From: Candidatus Nanohalarchaeota archaeon
GTDB taxonomy: Archaea; EX4484-52
DNA length: 25,210 nt
Reading direction: 5' to 3'
Assembly (NCBI GenBank): GCA_003660905.1
Contig: QMVB01000004.1
Coordinates: forward strand, 1-25,210
Both the position numbers and the translations under genes were made by a program. The notes beneath the pieces were generated by a model. The model did no database searches. It saw nothing but the letters and a program-made list of their open reading frames with translations, and had not been told where the DNA came from. This document shows, one piece after another, positions 16,156 through 22,993 of the stretch (position 1 is the stretch's first letter; each line of letters begins with the position of its first letter).

Positions 16156-16521
16156 TCAAACTTTTTTCTTCAATTCATCAAGTTTTTTTTCAACAGAACT
16201 TATTGCAGAAAGAAGAGCTTTTTTCTCATCCTTTGCCTTGAAAATTAGTTTTTGGTTGTCTATCAAAAAATGCCCTCTTTTTTGGGCAGAAAATGAGACG
16301 CCTTTCACGTTCCACAATTCCTCGCAAAGAAGAGTGCTTATCCCGCATGAATCTTCCCTGAATTCAACCACAACAAAGCCATCCTTGTTCTTGCTAAAAA
16401 TGCATTTTGCCTCTTTCTCTTTTGGCTTGGCAGTTTTTGCTTTTGGCTTCGTTTCTATTGCTGAATCTTTTGCTTCTTCTTCTTCAGGTTTTGCTTCGAC
16501 TTCATCTGTTTTCTTTGGCAT
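16156..16521 (-). CDS. Divergent RNA polymerase subunit L (Rpb11-like) with charged N-terminal extension
   Basis: 121 residues from the ATG at 16519-16521. An in-frame start at 16539 exists, but the central TATA at 16543-16550 is 26 bp from the internal ATG. Residues 1-43 are a Lys/Glu/Ala/Pro-rich low-complexity tail. The rest aligns by eye with RpoL: a strand (VVVEFRED), LLCEELW, GVSFSAQKRGHF, LIFKAKDEK, and a final helix with heptad-like leucines. RpoL pairs with RpoD to nucleate polymerase assembly. The family hallmarks DHTxxNLL and HPL are replaced by DSCGISTLL and GHF, so the call is moderate. It is divergent from eL21. Confidence 0.6.
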   Translation of the reverse strand: MPKKTDEVEAKPEEEEAKDSAIETKPKAKTAKPKEKEAKCIFSKNKDGFVVVEFREDSCGISTLLCEELWNVKGVSFSAQKRGHFLIDNQKLIFKAKDEKKALLSAISSVEKKLDELKKKV

Positions 16522-16542
16522 AGAACTAATATAAAGCACAAG

Positions 16543-16550
16543 TTTTAAAA
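16543..16550. promoter_or_regulatory. Symmetric TATA box shared by RpoL-like and eL21 genes
   Basis: The palindrome ttttaaaa sits at the midpoint between divergent ATGs at 16521 (minus) and 16573 (plus). Its centre is about 26 bp from both, so it can direct leaderless transcription either way. Confidence 0.55.
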
Positions 16551-16572
16551 AAGTAAATAAAAATATTCTTGT

Positions 16573-16860
16573 ATGAAAAGATCAAGAGGATTCAAAAATA
16601 AGACAAGGCGATTGTTGAGGCACAAAAAAGCAACCACAATTACAGAGAGAATGAAAATCTTCAAAGTAGGGGATGCTGTAGTTATAAAGATAAATTCTTC
16701 AATTGCTAAAGGATGTCCTCATCCACGATATTATGGGGTTTTTGGCAGAATCAGTGAAGAGCGCGGAAGGGCTTATGTTGTGGATGTAAATGACAAAAAC
16801 AAGAAAAAGCAGATAATTTCCGCAAGAGAGCATTTGATTCTTTCGAAAAGCCCATCTTAG
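16573..16860 (+). CDS. rpl21e: Ribosomal protein eL21
   Basis: 95 residues, the usual archaeal length. The basic N-terminus (KRSRGFKNKTRRLLRHKK) and the core (FKVGDAVVIKI, GCPHPRYYGVFGRI, RGRAYVVDVNDKNKKKQII, REHLIL) are diagnostic of eL21, a large-subunit protein that binds 23S/5S rRNA. It is leaderless from the TATA at 16543-16550. The stop is followed by two overlapping inverted repeats. Confidence 0.95.
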   Translation: MKRSRGFKNKTRRLLRHKKATTITERMKIFKVGDAVVIKINSSIAKGCPHPRYYGVFGRISEERGRAYVVDVNDKNKKKQIISAREHLILSKSPS

Positions 16861-16883
16861 CTTTCTTTCTTTCAGTTTAACTA

Positions 16884-16947
16884 TTTTTATTGCACATAGA
16901 AAGCAATAAAAAGCTCAAAAGTAGTGTTTTGCATAAAGCTTTTTTAT
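16884..16947 (+). terminator. Two overlapping, mutually exclusive hairpins after eL21
   Basis: Hairpin 1 is tttttattgc (16884-16893), a 9-nt loop, then gcaataaaaa (16903-16912), a perfect 10-bp stem. Hairpin 2 pairs ataaaaagct (16906-16915) with agcttttttat (16937-16947), one bulged base, and ends in a T-run. They share 16906-16912, so only one can form at a time. A transcription end or RNA-stability element is likely; the stems are AT-rich, so chance pairing is possible. Confidence 0.4.
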
Positions 16948-17101
16948 GATATTGAGAAGGAGCAGGATGTCTTTTCTTGCGTTTAGATTTGCTTCAATAT
17001 AAGGCAAATATCTTAGAAAATAGAGGGGCAATAATTTCGGGATACTACAAAATCAATCCATCTTGTCACAAGAAATATAAAATATTATTTATTATAGATA
17101 T

Positions 17102-18064
17102 ATGGAAATTTACGGACCTGTCCCTTCATGGAGACTTGGAAATTCATTGGGTGTTGACTTGGTAGAGCCGCCCAAGGGTTACTCGAAAATATGCTCATAC
17201 GACTGCCTTTATTGCCAGTTAGGCCACAATACATTTAGGACAATACACCCAAAAACCATGGATGTTTCCGAGCAGGAGTTTGATGTTTTGAGAGAAAAAA
17301 TAAAACAGACAAAGCCGGATTACATAACTTTTTCGGGACAGGGGGAGCCGACACTTAATTTGTCTTTGGGGCGCGTGGCAGATAAGATAAAACAGATGAC
17401 AGATATTCCTCTTGCTGTCCTGACCAACGGCTCTCTTATTTCAAACAAGGAAGTAAGAAGAAGCTTGAACAAATGCGATTTGGTAATAGCAAAAACAGAT
17501 GCAGGCACGCAAAGATTATTTAGAAAAATAAATCAACCATGCAGGGGAATTAACTTAAATAACATAGTTGAAGGCATCAAAGAGATACATGTACGGGTCG
17601 CAATACAGACATTATTATTTTCATTCAAAAAATTAACCAATGTAGATGAGGAAAGTATCAAATCATTGATAGAGATTTACAAAAAAATAAATGAAGTAAA
17701 GCCTATAGAAATATTCCTTGGGACTGCCTACAGACCATCAGGCAGTGAAAAAATAATGGCATTGACTCCCGAGAGGCTGGAAGAAATTGCAGGGCAGATA
17801 AATAGAGAAACAAAGATACAGGTTGTTTATTATAAAAAAAATGAACCGGTTGTTGTTAGGGGCGAAAGACATAAAACAGAAGAAAAAGAATTTCTGGATT
17901 TATTGAAGCGCAGACCATGCACAAAAGAAGATTTGATTACACGGTTCGGAAAAGGAAATCTTAGAAAAATAATAGATGATTTTGTTGAGAAAGGGCAGGT
18001 GAGCACACGAATTAAGCAAGGAGTTGTGTATTATTTCTACAATAACGAAGAAGAAAAAGCATAA
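17102..18064 (+). CDS. Radical SAM protein, COG0731 type
   Basis: 320 residues. The N-terminal YGPVPSWRLGNSLGVDLVEP is typical of COG0731 proteins. The [4Fe-4S]-SAM motif is CxxxCxxC in ICSYDCLYCQLG (about residues 37-47). FSGQGEPTLN is the SAM-contacting GGEP-like segment. Residues about 250-320 look like a C-terminal winged-helix domain (FLDLLKRRPCTKEDL, then IIDDFVEKGQVSTR). COG0731 includes relatives of the wyosine synthase Taw1, but this subgroup's reaction is not established, so tRNA modification is only a possibility. A TATA (tataaaat, 17076-17083) lies about 23 bp before the ATG. A 240-nt gap precedes it. Confidence 0.85.
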   Translation: MEIYGPVPSWRLGNSLGVDLVEPPKGYSKICSYDCLYCQLGHNTFRTIHPKTMDVSEQEFDVLREKIKQTKPDYITFSGQGEPTLNLSLGRVADKIKQMTDIPLAVLTNGSLISNKEVRRSLNKCDLVIAKTDAGTQRLFRKINQPCRGINLNNIVEGIKEIHVRVAIQTLLFSFKKLTNVDEESIKSLIEIYKKINEVKPIEIFLGTAYRPSGSEKIMALTPERLEEIAGQINRETKIQVVYYKKNEPVVVRGERHKTEEKEFLDLLKRRPCTKEDLITRFGKGNLRKIIDDFVEKGQVSTRIKQGVVYYFYNNEEEKA

Positions 18065-18117
18065 TATTTAAACAATCAAGAAAAAGGAACTCTATTTTAT
18101 ACTGGGCATTATTGCAA

Positions 18118-18384
18118 TGATTGGCTATAGAGTAATTGCCATCATTTCTTTTCTGGGTGTTTTACAGGCAAAAATATATTGCTATGAAATGTTTTGAATA
18201 TTCGGCAATTGCCGGGGTTAGTACATGTTTTGCTTTTATCGCGTTTGTTTCTTCTGTCACTATTAGTAAAATAAGCGTTGTAACAACATTGAAGGGTTTG
18301 AGTTTCTTGATAACAATAATAGGAAATAAGCTTTACGCAGGGGTTGTGTTTGGTGCGGCGGATGTTGTTTTGATTGGACTATGA
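18118..18384 (+). pseudogene. Possible decayed EamA/DMT-type transporter remnant
   Basis: An ATG at 18118, about 20-25 bp after a TATA-like attttata (18093-18100), gives a hydrophobic 26-residue peptide (MIGYRVIAIISFLGVLQAKI) that stops at 18196-18198. A second frame then continues from ATG 18184 to 18384 with two or three membrane segments. Its AIAGVSTCFAFIAFV and SVVTTLKGLSFLIT segments resemble the last half of EamA/DMT transporters. The total is far shorter than a full transporter of about 280 residues. A frameshifted, truncated gene is the simplest reading; two tiny overlapping membrane proteins cannot be excluded. It sits in a 400-nt gap between convergent genes. Confidence 0.3.
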
Positions 18385-18462
18385 TTTTTTTGAAATTTTA
18401 TTTTCCTAATATAACTCTATAATTGTACTCCTCAGAAGGAACAAGAAATCAAGTTTATCTTC

Positions 18463-19221
18463 TTATTTGGTTAATTTATAAAAATATCGAGTAATATCTA
18501 ATTTTATCTCATTAAAATCTCCTGACAATTTATCTCTTGGATAAGGGAGTTTATTTTCTATAATTCTCTCTACTCTTGAAGGTATTTTTGAAAGGATGAT
18601 TATTCTTTGAGCAAGAAATATTGCTTCTTCTATATTGTGGGTGATAAAAATAACTGTTTTTTCCGTTTTTCCCCATAGTTTTATAAGTTCTGTCTGGAGA
18701 GTGTTTCTTGTCTGCGCATCCAAGGCTCCAAACGGCTCATCCATCAATAGCAATTCTGGATTTACAGCCAAAGCACGCGCTACAGCAACTCTTTGCTTCA
18801 TCCCGCCTGACAGTTCAGATGGATAATGATCTTTAAAATCACTTAAATCCACAAGTTCAAGATATTTTTCAGCGATTTTTGTCTGCTCCTGTTTTTTTAC
18901 TCCTTTCATTTCCAAACCGAAAGTAACATTTTCAAAGATAGTTCTCCATGGAAATAATGAAAATTCCTGAAATACCATCCCCAAGCGAGATTCCACTTCT
19001 TCAATATTTTTGCCGTCTAAGTTTATACTTCCACTGGAAAATTGCTCCAGTCCCATAATTATTCTTAGCAAAGTTGTCTTCCCGCAGCCGGATGGACCCA
19101 GAATGCATACAAATTCTGATTTTTTTACATTCAGATTTATATTATCCAATACCAGCAATTTTTTACTGTTTCTTTTATATGTCTTGGAAATATTTTTTAA
19201 TTCAAGTTGATACATAATCAT
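18463..19221 (-). CDS. ABC transporter ATP-binding protein (nitrate/sulfonate/taurine family)
   Basis: 252 residues from the ATG at 19219-19221, which overlaps the permease stop by 4 nt (ATGA). A longer frame to 19251 would overlap 34 nt and is less likely. Motifs: Walker A GPSGCGKTT (42-50), Q-loop FQEFSLFPWRT, signature LSGGMKQRVA, Walker B LLLMDEPFGALD and H-loop FITHN. It closely fits the SsuB/TauB/NrtD group that powers import of oxyanion or organic sulfur compounds or thiamine-precursor-like ligands. It is the last gene of the binding protein-permease-ATPase operon. Confidence 0.93.
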   Translation of the reverse strand: MIMYQLELKNISKTYKRNSKKLLVLDNINLNVKKSEFVCILGPSGCGKTTLLRIIMGLEQFSSGSINLDGKNIEEVESRLGMVFQEFSLFPWRTIFENVTFGLEMKGVKKQEQTKIAEKYLELVDLSDFKDHYPSELSGGMKQRVAVARALAVNPELLLMDEPFGALDAQTRNTLQTELIKLWGKTEKTVIFITHNIEEAIFLAQRIIILSKIPSRVERIIENKLPYPRDKLSGDFNEIKLDITRYFYKLTK

Positions 19222-20024
19222 ATTTGTGCTATATTGGTATGGCTTTGCCATTTAAGTAGTCGTGCCTCTATATATTTCAATATTCTGTCTATCGCTATAC
19301 CTATTGTGGCAAGAATAAACATATACAAGGCAACCCTGTCCATCATATGAAGAGCATAATACTGCCACAGCATGTTTCCGACACCAACATTGTCCATACC
19401 GTAATTATCCAATCCAAACATCTCTGCTGCAACTACGCACATCCAGCCAATGCCGATGGATATCCTTATGCCGGAAAGAATATAAGGGAATGAAGAAGGC
19501 AATACAACATGCCTTATCAGGTCTTTGTTTTTTTTGCAACCCAGCACCTTTGCTGCTTCAACAAGCAGGTTTGATGTATTCCTGAATCCTGTGTATGTAT
19601 TTGTCAAAATAGGAAATAATGCGCCGATAAATATAATGAATCCGGCAGAATAATCTGAAAGTCCGAACCATATTATAGCAAAAGGAATCCATGCCAAAGG
19701 CGGAATTGGTCTCAACATTTCAATAAGAGGATTAAAGAACCGGTCTGCGTTTTTATACCACCCCATTAATGCCCCTAATGGGATTCCAACAAGAAGAGCA
19801 AATAAAAGACCTGTTGATAAATGGAGCAGACTAACACCAATATCTATAGGGATATTGGCGGATAATTTGAAGAATGCTCTAATTATATCTGCTATTGATG
19901 GAAGAAGCAGAGGGTCATTTATAACATATTGGGCGATTAACTGCCAGATAAATAAAAATAAAAAAATAGAAAGTGCCTGGATTTTATATTTTTCTATGCG
20001 TTTTTTGAACATGTGATTCTTCAT
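19218..20024 (-). CDS. ABC transporter permease (SsuC/TauC-like)
   Basis: 268 residues with about six membrane helices. The EAA-like loop that docks on the ATPase is visible (LVEAAKVLGCKKNKDLIRHVVLPSSFPYILSGIR), and MLRPIPPLAWIPFAIIWFG is typical of this permease family. It forms the channel of the importer, probably as a homodimer. It begins 8 nt after the binding-protein gene stops and overlaps the ATPase start by 4 nt. Confidence 0.93.
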   Translation of the reverse strand: MKNHMFKKRIEKYKIQALSIFLFLFIWQLIAQYVINDPLLLPSIADIIRAFFKLSANIPIDIGVSLLHLSTGLLFALLVGIPLGALMGWYKNADRFFNPLIEMLRPIPPLAWIPFAIIWFGLSDYSAGFIIFIGALFPILTNTYTGFRNTSNLLVEAAKVLGCKKNKDLIRHVVLPSSFPYILSGIRISIGIGWMCVVAAEMFGLDNYGMDNVGVGNMLWQYYALHMMDRVALYMFILATIGIAIDRILKYIEARLLKWQSHTNIAQI

Positions 20025-20032
20025 TTAATTGT

Positions 20033-21028
20033 TTATGCTATTTCGTCATAAAATTGCATATCGAATAAATCTTCCTGTTTTGGCATTGTTTCAATGTAGC
20101 CCAAATCATACTGCACTTGGGCAAAGGAAAGCACGGAATCTGCAATACTATGAGGGTCTACTATCCAGCCGCCATCCCAATTGTCTAAAGAATGTTGTAT
20201 TACTTCCTCTGAAAGCCCTATTTTTTCTGAGCATATTTTTTTTGCGTCATCTGTGTTTGAATAAATGTAATTTGTTGCCTTGATATGCGTTCTTAAAATT
20301 TCTTTTACCATATCAGGATGCTCTCTTATAAGATCGCCGCTGGCAACGATAACGCAACAGGCATGCTCCGGCCACATTGCGCCGGATAATTCCACAATTT
20401 TTCCTTTTTCATCCAGTTCTATTTTTGCAGGGGAGGGAGCCGGAAGAAAAACGCCATCTATCCTGCCTGCTTCTATTGCTGTTATGGCATCCCCCGGACC
20501 CATAGCAACAATTCTTAAATCTTTGTCCGGATCAATGCTGTTTTGTTTTAGCCAGTGTTTAAGGACACTGTCCTGTATAGAGCCAGGAGGAAATGTTGCG
20601 ATTTTTTTACCGATAAGATCCTCTGGTTTAGTATAAGACTGCGCAAGTTCATTGCTCAATACCAATCCAGACCCATTGGTCTGGACTGCCGCGATTATTT
20701 TAGCATCAAGCCCTTTTGAAATAGCACTAATTGCCGGAGCAGCGCCAACATATGCAAAATCAAGTTCTTTTCCTATCATTGCCTGCATTTCTGGAGGACC
20801 GCTTGGAAACAATTTATCCTCTACTTTTACAATGCTGTATTTGGAAAGGTCGCTTTTCCACCAGCCTTTGTCCATTGCTATCATTTCTGCAACCTGATGG
20901 GTGCTTGGCTGAACTCCTATTGTAAGGGCAGTCAATTTTGCATCTCCGGGTTGGGAGGATGTGCATCCACTTGCCACTGCAATCAAGACAACTGCAGTAA
21001 ACAATATATAAATTTTATTGTTTTCCAT
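20033..21028 (-). CDS. ABC transporter substrate-binding lipoprotein (NMT1/SsuA-like)
   Basis: 331 residues. The signal peptide ends at lipobox VASGC (C22), so the protein is lipid-anchored. The mature part is a two-lobed periplasmic-binding fold of the NMT1/SsuA/TauA type: IGVQPSTHQVAEMIAMDKGWW, GKELDFAYVGAAPAISA, DLIGKKIATFPPGS, and AIEAGRIDGVFLP. The ligand is not readable from sequence; alkanesulfonate, taurine, nitrate/bicarbonate or a pyrimidine are all used by relatives. It is the first gene of the operon. A TATA (minus-strand gtttaaatc, about 21047-21055) lies about 25 bp upstream. Confidence 0.9.
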   Translation of the reverse strand: MENNKIYILFTAVVLIAVASGCTSSQPGDAKLTALTIGVQPSTHQVAEMIAMDKGWWKSDLSKYSIVKVEDKLFPSGPPEMQAMIGKELDFAYVGAAPAISAISKGLDAKIIAAVQTNGSGLVLSNELAQSYTKPEDLIGKKIATFPPGSIQDSVLKHWLKQNSIDPDKDLRIVAMGPGDAITAIEAGRIDGVFLPAPSPAKIELDEKGKIVELSGAMWPEHACCVIVASGDLIREHPDMVKEILRTHIKATNYIYSNTDDAKKICSEKIGLSEEVIQHSLDNWDGGWIVDPHSIADSVLSFAQVQYDLGYIETMPKQEDLFDMQFYDEIA

Positions 21029-21110
21029 GACTAAACTAGATAAAAAAAGATTTAAACCTTTCCTTTTTTATATAAAAAATATCCAAAATAGGAAAAATAT
21101 TTAAATATAT

Positions 21111-21124
21111 TATACAATAGTATA
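21111..21124. promoter_or_regulatory. Candidate operator between TATA box and start of HTH regulator
   Basis: tatac-aata-gtata is a perfect 5-bp inverted repeat with a 4-nt spacer, placed just after the TATA box (21101-21108) and before the ATG at 21130. A repressor there would block transcription start, so autoregulation is possible. The arms are short and AT-rich, so chance is not excluded. Confidence 0.25.
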
Positions 21125-21129
21125 CTAAT

Positions 21130-21615
21130 ATGTTATCAAAAAAAATATTTGATATGAATTTTAAAGAGGCGCTTAATAGTGAATTGAAGCAGAGAAAAAT
21201 GACCATAAGCGAACTTTCAGCTAAAACAAAAATACCTAAAGCAACCCTGTATAAAATAACTTCAGGGGAAAGGGACCCGAGATTTTCAACTGTAAAAAAA
21301 ATAATAAATGTGATAGAACCTAAAAGAGATAGGTTTATTGCGATAATTGCAACAAGATTTTTATTAGAACATTTGGAGAATAATGAGATAGAAATAGATG
21401 GAAGAAAATACAAAATAAAAGAATATTATGTAAATTCATTTGAAGAAGCAGTTATCTGCGCAATTTCTGCTGAAAAAAAAGGGGCTTCTGGTATTATTTG
21501 CGCTCCGCTCATTGCTTCTGTTTTTGAGAAAATTGTGGATATTCCTGTTGCTACGATGAAGCCAAAAGAGGATGTGATAGAGAAGGCTGTTGTGGATGTA
21601 GTCAAAAAAATATAA
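21130..21615 (+). CDS. XRE-type HTH regulator with C-terminal ligand-binding-like domain
   Basis: 161 residues. Residues 15-62 are a Cro/CI-type helix-turn-helix (ELKQRKMTISELSAKTKIP, then KATLYKITSGERDPRFSTVKKI). Residues about 66-161 form an alpha/beta domain; its EEAVICAISAEKKGASGIICAPLIA and DIPVATMKPKEDVIEKA segments recall the PrpR N-terminal sensor fold (inference). It is divergent from the ABC importer operon, so control of that operon is likely. A TATA (ttaaatat, 21101-21108) is 26 bp from the ATG. Confidence 0.75.
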   Translation: MLSKKIFDMNFKEALNSELKQRKMTISELSAKTKIPKATLYKITSGERDPRFSTVKKIINVIEPKRDRFIAIIATRFLLEHLENNEIEIDGRKYKIKEYYVNSFEEAVICAISAEKKGASGIICAPLIASVFEKIVDIPVATMKPKEDVIEKAVVDVVKKI

Positions 21616-21621
21616 ACAGCG

Positions 21622-22041
21622 TTATATTTTTTCTTTCAGGTTTTTGTCTGTCAATGCGAGGATTCTCACAGCCGCAAGAGCCGCATTTTTCGGATTCAGC
21701 ACGCACATCGAAGGCACTTTGGATGGCATCCTTAATGTTGAATGAACATCAATCAGATAATTCCGGTCATTCAAGGGAGGGCAGGCAATTACTGGATTTT
21801 TTGTATTTGCCGCCACAATACCACTAAGACCGTTCGAGAGTCCTGCAACAGTGATATAAACAACATTGTCAAATTTTCTGTCATATTCGCCAATCATCTT
21901 TAAGACAAGAGCTGGCGTCTTATGAGCAGATGCAACTTTCTTTTCATATTTTACGCCCATGCTGATTAACTCATCCTCTATTTTTTTTACAAAATCTTTG
22001 TCGCTTTCAGATCCCATTATTATTACTATTTTATTTTCCAT
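21622..22041 (-). CDS. purE: Class II AIR carboxylase (PurE, animal PAICS-like)
   Basis: 139 residues, one compact domain. It begins IVIIMGSESDKDF, the usual PurE start. The residues that split the classes follow class II: SAHKTP where class I has SAHRTP, AGLSNGLSG where class I has AGGAAHLPG, and ACPPLND with DVHSTLRMPSKVP. Class II enzymes carboxylate AIR directly to CAIR with CO2 and need no PurK. This is read from remembered family patterns and should be confirmed by a tree. It begins 1 nt after the purC stop, so the two are one operon; purC acts on its product. Confidence 0.88.
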   Translation of the reverse strand: MENKIVIIMGSESDKDFVKKIEDELISMGVKYEKKVASAHKTPALVLKMIGEYDRKFDNVVYITVAGLSNGLSGIVAANTKNPVIACPPLNDRNYLIDVHSTLRMPSKVPSMCVLNPKNAALAAVRILALTDKNLKEKI

Positions 22042-22042
22042 A

Positions 22043-22945
22043 TTAAAATACCTCTCCTGTCAATTTTTCGTACATGTCAATATACAATCTGCTTGTCTTT
22101 TCAATCAAGTCATCGGGCAGCGGCGGGATTTTTGGAATCTCTTCTCCTGCTTCCCTTGCCTTGTCCAACTTTTCCTTAAATCCTATATCTATGTAATGCT
22201 GTCTTACAAACTCCTTGCTCAACTCAACAATGTTGCCTTTTTCATATTCTGCCATGTCCCAGAACCGGTCTTCATCTGCTGTGCCGAATCCGTCGATTAC
22301 TATCAAGTTCCTGTTTTCATCAAAGGCAAATTCCTTTTTGCCGTCAACATGGATAAGATTGTTCTTCTCTATTGTTTTGGCAATTATTTCATCTATCTTG
22401 ATTATTGTGCTCTTTATATTTTTAAATTCCTCTTTCGATAGACCTGCCATCTTGATTGCCTCCTCATCGCTCAGTTCCCGATCATATTCTTCCAGCTTTG
22501 TCGTGCATTCAATAAAAGGGACAGGCAGCCTGTCGCCGTATTTCACTTTATGATCTTCCTCGAAACCAAGCCAGGATGCGCTTATTTTACCTGCCTTTAC
22601 TTTCCTGTAAAGCGAGCCGGCCACATAATATCTTGCAATAACTTCCAGGGGGATTAAATAATTAAGCGTTTTTTCATTTATCTTGTCGTAATCTCTGATT
22701 ACATCTACTTTTCTTACCCTCATTTTATCCGGCGCTGTCAGTTCAATGAAATGGTTTTTTATGTTGTTTTTTTTGAGTTCTTCAAACCAGAACGCTGTTG
22801 TCCTGCAGAGCGTCTCTCCCTTGCGCGGAATCATGGAGGGGATTATGCAGTCAAAAACAGATATATTGTCAGTAAAGACAAATTCCAGTTCATTGTTGCC
22901 GGCATCATAAATCTTTTTGACTTTTCCTGATTTTATAAAGCCCAT
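22043..22945 (-). CDS. purC: SAICAR synthetase (PurC)
   Basis: 300 residues. It ligates aspartate to CAIR with ATP in purine biosynthesis. Conserved segments: GKVKKIYDAGNNELEFVFTD, SVFDCIIPSMIPRKG, EVIARYYVAGSLYRK, EECTTKLEEYD-like substrate loop (FIECTTKLEEYDRELS), DGKKEFAFDENRNLIVIDGF and DRFWD. The C-terminal 70 residues are longer than in the short bacterial form and resemble the 290-residue class. The ATG at 22943-22945 is about 25 bp from a central TATA at 22967-22974. Confidence 0.95.
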   Translation of the reverse strand: MGFIKSGKVKKIYDAGNNELEFVFTDNISVFDCIIPSMIPRKGETLCRTTAFWFEELKKNNIKNHFIELTAPDKMRVRKVDVIRDYDKINEKTLNYLIPLEVIARYYVAGSLYRKVKAGKISASWLGFEEDHKVKYGDRLPVPFIECTTKLEEYDRELSDEEAIKMAGLSKEEFKNIKSTIIKIDEIIAKTIEKNNLIHVDGKKEFAFDENRNLIVIDGFGTADEDRFWDMAEYEKGNIVELSKEFVRQHYIDIGFKEKLDKAREAGEEIPKIPPLPDDLIEKTSRLYIDMYEKLTGEVF

Positions 22946-22966
22946 GCAATTACTGAATCTAAAATC

Positions 22967-22974
22967 TTTTAAAA
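22967..22974. promoter_or_regulatory. Symmetric TATA box shared by purC and radA
   Basis: The palindrome ttttaaaa lies between divergent ATGs at 22945 (minus) and 22994 (plus), with its centre about 25 bp from purC and 23-24 bp from radA. A nearby aaaattataa could be an alternative for radA. Confidence 0.5.
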
Positions 22975-22993
22975 TTATAATCTAATAAAAAAT

